From contig NZ_AP021884.1 in the NCBI RefSeq assembly GCF_009938015.1, positions 620,001 through 684,000 on the forward strand: 64,000 nt of DNA, in the 5' to 3' direction. This DNA is from Sulfuriferula plumbiphila (GTDB taxonomy: Bacteria; Pseudomonadota; Gammaproteobacteria; Burkholderiales; Sulfuriferulaceae). The notes beneath the pieces are model-generated. The model was not told the DNA's origin. It did no database searches and was given only the letters and a program-made list of their open reading frames with translations. Of the stretch, positions 53,540 to 64,000 are shown in pieces (within the stretch, counting starts at the first letter, position 1; the number at the start of each line of letters is the position of its first letter). Both the position numbers and the translations under genes were made by a program.

Positions 53540-53890
53540 ATGACCGACAAAATCAAGTTGCTGGCTGCCGTGCTGATGGTTATCGCAGGCATTGCCGGCT
53601 TTTATTATTTAGCCGACAGTCCGGCAGTGGTTCGCCTGGGTGCCATTCTGGCGGGATTTGCGGCGGCGATTGCGATTTTCTGGTTTACCCAGGCGGGACG
53701 GCAGTTCTTCGCGTTCAGCCAGGAGTCGGTGGTCGAGGCGCGCAAGGTGGTCTGGCCGACGCGCAAGGAAACCATTCAGACCACGGGAATTGTATTTGCA
53801 TTTGTTGTGGTGATGGCTTTGTTCCTCTGGCTGGTGGATGCGGGGCTGTTGTGGGCAGTGAAATTGCTGATGGGGCGGAGCGACACATGA
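53540..53890 (+). CDS. secE: Preprotein translocase subunit SecE
   Basis: Clamps SecY in the translocon. The 116-residue long form has three membrane segments (about 6-26, 33-51 and 84-108) and the conserved amphipathic region [19 protein letters not shown]. It overlaps nusG by ATGA. Confidence 0.96.
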   Translation: MTDKIKLLAAVLMVIAGIAGFYYLADSPAVVRLGAILAGFAAAIAIFWFTQAGRQFFAFSQESVVEARKVVWPTRKETIQTTGIVFAFVVVMALFLWLVDAGLLWAVKLLMGRSDT

Positions 53891-54420
53891 GTATGCGCTG
53901 GTATGTAGTGCACGCCTATTCCGGGTTTGAGAAAAGTGTTCAGCGTGCGCTCAGGGAGCGCATCGAACGTGCCGGAATGCAGGACAAGTTTGGCGAGATT
54001 CTGGTGCCGGTGGAAGAGGTCATCGAGATGAAGGCCGGCCAGAAGTCGATTTCCGAACGCAAGTTTTTCCCGGGCTATGTCCTGGTGCAGATGGAAATGA
54101 ACGATGAGACCTGGCACCTCATCAAGAATACGCCCAAGGTTACCGGATTCGTCGGCGGTTCTGCGATGAAGCCCACGCCTATCACCGACAAAGAAGTTGA
54201 GGCAATCCTGCACCAGATTCAGGAGGGCGTGGAGAAACCGCGTCCCAAAGTGCTATTCGAGGTGGGCGAAGCAGTGCGCGTGACCGAAGGGCCATTCAAC
54301 GATTTTCACGGCAACGTGGAAGATGTCAATTACGACAAGAGCAAGTTGCGTGTGTCGGTGCTGATCTTCGGTCGCGCTACACCCGTTGAACTGGATTTCA
54401 GCCAGGTGGAAAAAGCCTGA
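53887..54420 (+). CDS. nusG: Transcription termination/antitermination protein NusG
   Basis: Binds RNA polymerase, Rho and S10. The 177-residue product begins [20 protein letters not shown] (NGN domain) and ends with a KOW domain containing [20 protein letters not shown]. It overlaps secE by 4 bases and is followed by a hairpin terminator before rplK. Confidence 0.98.
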   Translation: MSMRWYVVHAYSGFEKSVQRALRERIERAGMQDKFGEILVPVEEVIEMKAGQKSISERKFFPGYVLVQMEMNDETWHLIKNTPKVTGFVGGSAMKPTPITDKEVEAILHQIQEGVEKPRPKVLFEVGEAVRVTEGPFNDFHGNVEDVNYDKSKLRVSVLIFGRATPVELDFSQVEKA

Positions 54421-54432
54421 GGTTTTGAATAA

Positions 54433-54456
54433 TGGCGGTGTGCCGCCAGGTTTTTT
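54433..54456 (+). terminator. Rho-independent terminator or attenuator between nusG and rplK
   Basis: Stem TGGCGG/CCGCCA with loop TGTG, followed by GG and six T, 12 bases after the nusG stop. It separates the secE-nusG and rplKAJL-rpoBC transcripts, at least in part. Confidence 0.75.
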
Positions 54457-54522
54457 GTGTAACGGGGAGGGTGCAAACAGCCGTTTGTGATCCGCTAATA
54501 CCCATTTTCAGGAGTGTGCCAA

Positions 54523-54954
54523 GTGGCAAAAAAAATCGTTGGCTACGTCAAGCTGCAAGTCCCTGCGGGCAAGGCAAACCCCAGTCCGCCCATCGGCCCG
54601 GCGCTGGGTCAGCGCGGTTTGAACATCATGGAATTCTGCAAGGCATTCAATGCCCAGACTCAGGGTATGGAGCCGGGTTTGCCGATTCCTGTGGTGATTA
54701 CCGCCTTTGCAGACAAAAGCTTCACCTTCGTGATGAAGACGCCGCCTGCCACCATCCTGATCAAAAAGGCGGCAGGCATACAAAAGGGCAGTCCGAAACC
54801 GCATACGGACAAGGTGGGCAAGCTGACGCGCGCCCAGGCAGAAGATATTGCCAAGGCAAAAATGCCGGATCTGACTGCCGCTGATATGGACGCGGCGGTG
54901 CGTGTCATTGCAGGTAGCGCCCGCAGCATGGGTATTGAAGTGGAGGGCGTATAA
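54523..54954 (+). CDS. rplK: 50S ribosomal protein L11
   Basis: Part of the GTPase-associated centre. The 143-residue product starts at GTG 54523 ([20 protein letters not shown]) with AGGAG upstream; an earlier GTG at 54514 is less likely. It has [20 protein letters not shown] and the C-terminal 23S-binding domain, and abuts rplA. Confidence 0.97.
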   Translation: MAKKIVGYVKLQVPAGKANPSPPIGPALGQRGLNIMEFCKAFNAQTQGMEPGLPIPVVITAFADKSFTFVMKTPPATILIKKAAGIQKGSPKPHTDKVGKLTRAQAEDIAKAKMPDLTAADMDAAVRVIAGSARSMGIEVEGV

Positions 54955-55650
54955 ATGGCCAAGTTGTCCAAACGCCAGCAAGCGATCCAGGCCAAAATCG
55001 ATCGCAGCAAAACTTATCCGGTCAACGACGCATTGGGTCTGGTCAAAGAAACCGCCACTGCCAAGTTTGACGAATCCGTGGACGTGGCCATCAATCTCGG
55101 TGTGGATGCGCGCAAATCTGACCAGCTGGTGCGCGGTTCCGTGGTGCTGCCGCGCGGCACCGGTAAAACCGTGCGGGTTGCGGTGTTTGCCCAGGGTGAG
55201 GCCGCAAAGGCTGCGCTGGAAGCCGGTGCTGATATCGTCGGTTTTGATGATCTGGCTGCCGAGATCAAGGCAGGTCGCATGGACTTTGACGTGGTGATTG
55301 CCAGTCCGGACGCCATGCGCGTAGTGGGTCAGCTGGGGCAGGTGCTGGGTCCGCGCGGCCTGATGCCCAACCCTAAAGTGGGTACGGTTACGCCCGACGT
55401 CGCAGGCGCAGTGAAGAACGCGCGCGCCGGTCAGGTGCAATACCGTACCGACAAGGGCGGCATTGTGCAGTGCACCATCGGGCGTGCTTCGTTCGAAGTG
55501 GAAGCGCTGCGCGAGAATCTGGCCGCGCTGCTGGATGCGCTGGCGAAAGCCCGCCCTGCCAATGCCAAGGGCGTGTACATGAAGAAAATTTCTGTGTCCA
55601 GCACCATGGGTGCCGGCGTGCGTGTGGACCACGCCAGCCTGACACAGTAA
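54955..55650 (+). CDS. rplA: 50S ribosomal protein L1
   Basis: Lines the E-site stalk and, in many bacteria, represses its own rplK-rplA mRNA. The 231-residue product starts [20 protein letters not shown] and has [18 protein letters not shown] and [13 protein letters not shown]. It begins directly after the rplK stop. Confidence 0.98.
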   Translation: MAKLSKRQQAIQAKIDRSKTYPVNDALGLVKETATAKFDESVDVAINLGVDARKSDQLVRGSVVLPRGTGKTVRVAVFAQGEAAKAALEAGADIVGFDDLAAEIKAGRMDFDVVIASPDAMRVVGQLGQVLGPRGLMPNPKVGTVTPDVAGAVKNARAGQVQYRTDKGGIVQCTIGRASFEVEALRENLAALLDALAKARPANAKGVYMKKISVSSTMGAGVRVDHASLTQ

Positions 55651-55959
55651 TTGGTAATAATCCGGGCGTGACCAGCGTTCCGGACAGAACTTTGGGCTGC
55701 TGGTGCGCAAGTGCCGGCAGGTTGTCAAAGACCGTTGGGGTTGGGGTGTAAATGACAGGGAATATTTTCCTGTGAGATATGCCCGATTTAATTTTCAGGA
55801 CGCGTGCGTTATGTCCTGATCCCAACGCAGATGGCGTGCCCCGATACAGGAAAAGCGTTTGTTTGTGGATGTTTCTCCTGATGAAAGGTCGCCGACTCTC
55901 GGCAGCTGTTGGGGTTTCTCCCCTGATGACGGCCGGTGTTTATAGAAGGAGGTAAGACC
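55651..55959 (+). promoter_or_regulatory. rplJ leader (probable L10-L12 autoregulatory region)
   Basis: 309 bases without a gene between rplA and rplJ. In Proteobacteria this leader holds a promoter and the binding site for the L10(L12)4 complex that represses rplJL translation. I see TTGTCA (55722) and TGTAAA (55747) with a 19-base spacer as a possible but weak promoter, several short GC stems, and a strong AGAAGGAGGT ribosome-binding site just before the rplJ start. The L10-binding motif itself was not confirmed. Confidence 0.6.
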
Positions 55960-56481
55960 TTGAGTCTGAATCTAGAGGAAAAGAAGGCAGTTGTAGCCGA
56001 ACTGGGTGCCGAACTGGCAAATGCCCAGACGGTGGTGGTGGCTGAATACCGGGGAATCGGTGTTGTGGGCATGACCGCTTTGCGTGCCAAGGCACGGGCT
56101 AACGGCGTTTACCTGCGGGTATTGAAAAATACCCTGGCGCGTCGTGCGGTTGCCGGAACGCCCTTTGCCGGCTTGTCCGACCATCTGGTCGGGCCGTTGG
56201 CATACGGGATTTCCAAAGATCCGGTAGCCGCTGCAAAAGTGCTTGCGGATTTTGCCAAAGGTAACGACAAAATCGTTGTCAAGGCGGGTGCGATGGCCAA
56301 TTTCGTGATGTCCGCCAAAGATGTCTCGAACCTGGCCAGCATGCCAAGCCGCGACGAGTTGCTGGCGAAACTGATGGGCACCATGCAAGCGCCGATTACC
56401 CAGTTTGTGCGTACGCTTAACGAGGTTCCGACCAAGTTTGTGCGTGGGCTGGCTGCGGTACGCGACAAGCAGGCTGCTTGA
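55960..56481 (+). CDS. rplJ: 50S ribosomal protein L10
   Basis: Base of the L7/L12 stalk. The 173-residue product starts at TTG 55960 ([20 protein letters not shown]), set by the strong AGAAGGAGGT 8-12 bases upstream; an earlier ATG (55936) would put that site inside the gene. It has [20 protein letters not shown] and a C-terminal helix for L12 dimers. Confidence 0.96.
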   Translation: MSLNLEEKKAVVAELGAELANAQTVVVAEYRGIGVVGMTALRAKARANGVYLRVLKNTLARRAVAGTPFAGLSDHLVGPLAYGISKDPVAAAKVLADFAKGNDKIVVKAGAMANFVMSAKDVSNLASMPSRDELLAKLMGTMQAPITQFVRTLNEVPTKFVRGLAAVRDKQAA

Positions 56482-56547
56482 AGCATTGACGGCGCGATAG
56501 GGCGCCGTAATGAACCAATTTAAAACTTTTCAATCAGGAGAAATACC

Positions 56548-56922
56548 ATGGCTTTGTCCAAAGCTGAGATTCTGGATGCCATCGCTGGCATGACTGTGCT
56601 TGATCTGTCCGAACTGATCAAGGAAATGGAAGAAAAATTTGGCGTATCCGCGGCGGCGGCCGCTGTGGCTGTCGCTGCTGCGCCTGCCGCCGCTGCTGCC
56701 GCTGAAGAAAAAACCGAGTTTGATGTGATTCTGACCGGCGCTGGCGAAAACAAAGTGAACACCATCAAGGTGGTGCGCGCGATTACCGGCCTGGGCCTGA
56801 AAGAAGCGAAAGACCTCGTTGACGGCGCCCCCAAGGCTGTTAAGGAAGGTGTTTCCAAGGCAGAAGCCGAATCCGTCCAGAAACAGCTGGTGGAAGCAGG
56901 CGCGACTTGCGAAGTCAAGTAA
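56548..56922 (+). CDS. rplL: 50S ribosomal protein L7/L12
   Basis: Stalk protein that recruits translational GTPases. The 124-residue product has the N-terminal dimer domain ([20 protein letters not shown]), an Ala-rich hinge, and the C-terminal domain with [26 protein letters not shown] precedes the ATG. Confidence 0.98.
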   Translation: MALSKAEILDAIAGMTVLDLSELIKEMEEKFGVSAAAAAVAVAAAPAAAAAAEEKTEFDVILTGAGENKVNTIKVVRAITGLGLKEAKDLVDGAPKAVKEGVSKAEAESVQKQLVEAGATCEVK

Positions 56923-56949
56923 TTACGCATCACGCAACACAACTTCTGT

Positions 56950-56975
56950 CATTGGCCGGGGAATCCCGGCCAATG
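56950..56975 (+). other. Stem-loop between rplL and rpoB
   Basis: A perfect 11-bp stem CATTGGCCGGG/CCCGGCCAATG with loop GAAT and no T tract. This resembles the rplL-rpoB attenuator or RNase III processing site of enterobacteria, which lowers rpoBC expression relative to ribosomal proteins. Confidence 0.7.
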
Positions 56976-57070
56976 CAGAATACACAAGACAGGGGCACAA
57001 CATCAATGCGGATTAGGCGCGTGTTGTCTTTTGTCTTTTGTCTTCTGCGCAGGGCCCTCTAGGAGAATCC

Positions 57071-61144
<4,074 letters not shown>

Positions 61145-61215
61145 CGGTGCGTAGCACGCTCGCCGGTAAGAGCCGGCGCCAATCCGCTGCAAGCCACTAA
61201 GCTCTGGAGGAAACT

Positions 61216-64000
<2,785 letters not shown>

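Overview
The window reads as chromosomal DNA of a betaproteobacterium. The gene orders rpsU-yqeY-dnaG-rpoD, rpsP-rimM-trmD-rplS, pilB-pilC-pilD-coaE-zapD-yacG, lolB-ispE-tRNA-Gln-prs-rplY-pth-ychF and tRNA-Tyr/Gly/Thr-tuf-tRNA-Trp-secE-nusG-rplKAJL-rpoBC are all typical of that class. ZapD, a two-subunit glycyl-tRNA synthetase and a type IV pilus core fit as well. A position near the Nitrosomonadales (Gallionella/Sulfuricella/Thiobacillus-like lineages) is my inference from overall flavour; no rRNA is present to test it.

Layout. 1-2.7 kb: an unusual minus-strand operon that runs off the left edge. It has a NuoA-like subunit, then one open frame joining a NuoB-like domain that lacks most iron-sulfur ligands, a copper-type heavy-metal-binding domain with a His-rich tail, and a NuoD/hydrogenase-large-subunit-like domain without the quinone-site histidines. 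It is separated from a CAU tRNA gene by a decayed stretch with a phage-integrase scrap, so it may lie in an old tRNA-associated island. 2.9-7.4 kb: the macromolecular-synthesis operon with a clear sigma-70 promoter. 7.4-16 kb: housekeeping genes (tsaD, plsY, folB, xerD, ogt, the rpsP operon, ffh, a CcsA-like gene). 16-25.3 kb: a CorC-like transporter and the pilBCD-coaE-zapD-yacG group, split between zapD and yacG by a roughly 2-kb scar with an integrase start, toxin-antitoxin remains and an IS200-type element. 25.3-38.5 kb: rpiA, ilvA, slt, an NDUFA9-like dehydrogenase, cca, a small envelope-protein/two-component module and glyQS. 38.8-42.9 kb: a 1016-residue globin-coupled c-di-GMP enzyme preceded by a tetranucleotide repeat and about 1 kb of decayed DNA with an IS3 scrap. 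42.9-51.7 kb: heptose, phospholipid, lipoprotein and isoprenoid genes, prs, rplY, pth and ychF. 51.7-64 kb: tRNA/tuf/secE/nusG and the ribosomal-protein/RNA-polymerase operon, ending inside rpoC.

Functionally, most of the window is core information processing. Accessory content sits in three places: the left edge, the zapD-yacG gap, and the region upstream of the globin-coupled sensor. The strongest candidate for an undescribed system is the complex-I-like operon at the left edge, whose subunits keep the complex I fold signatures but have lost the residues expected for electron transfer to quinone.
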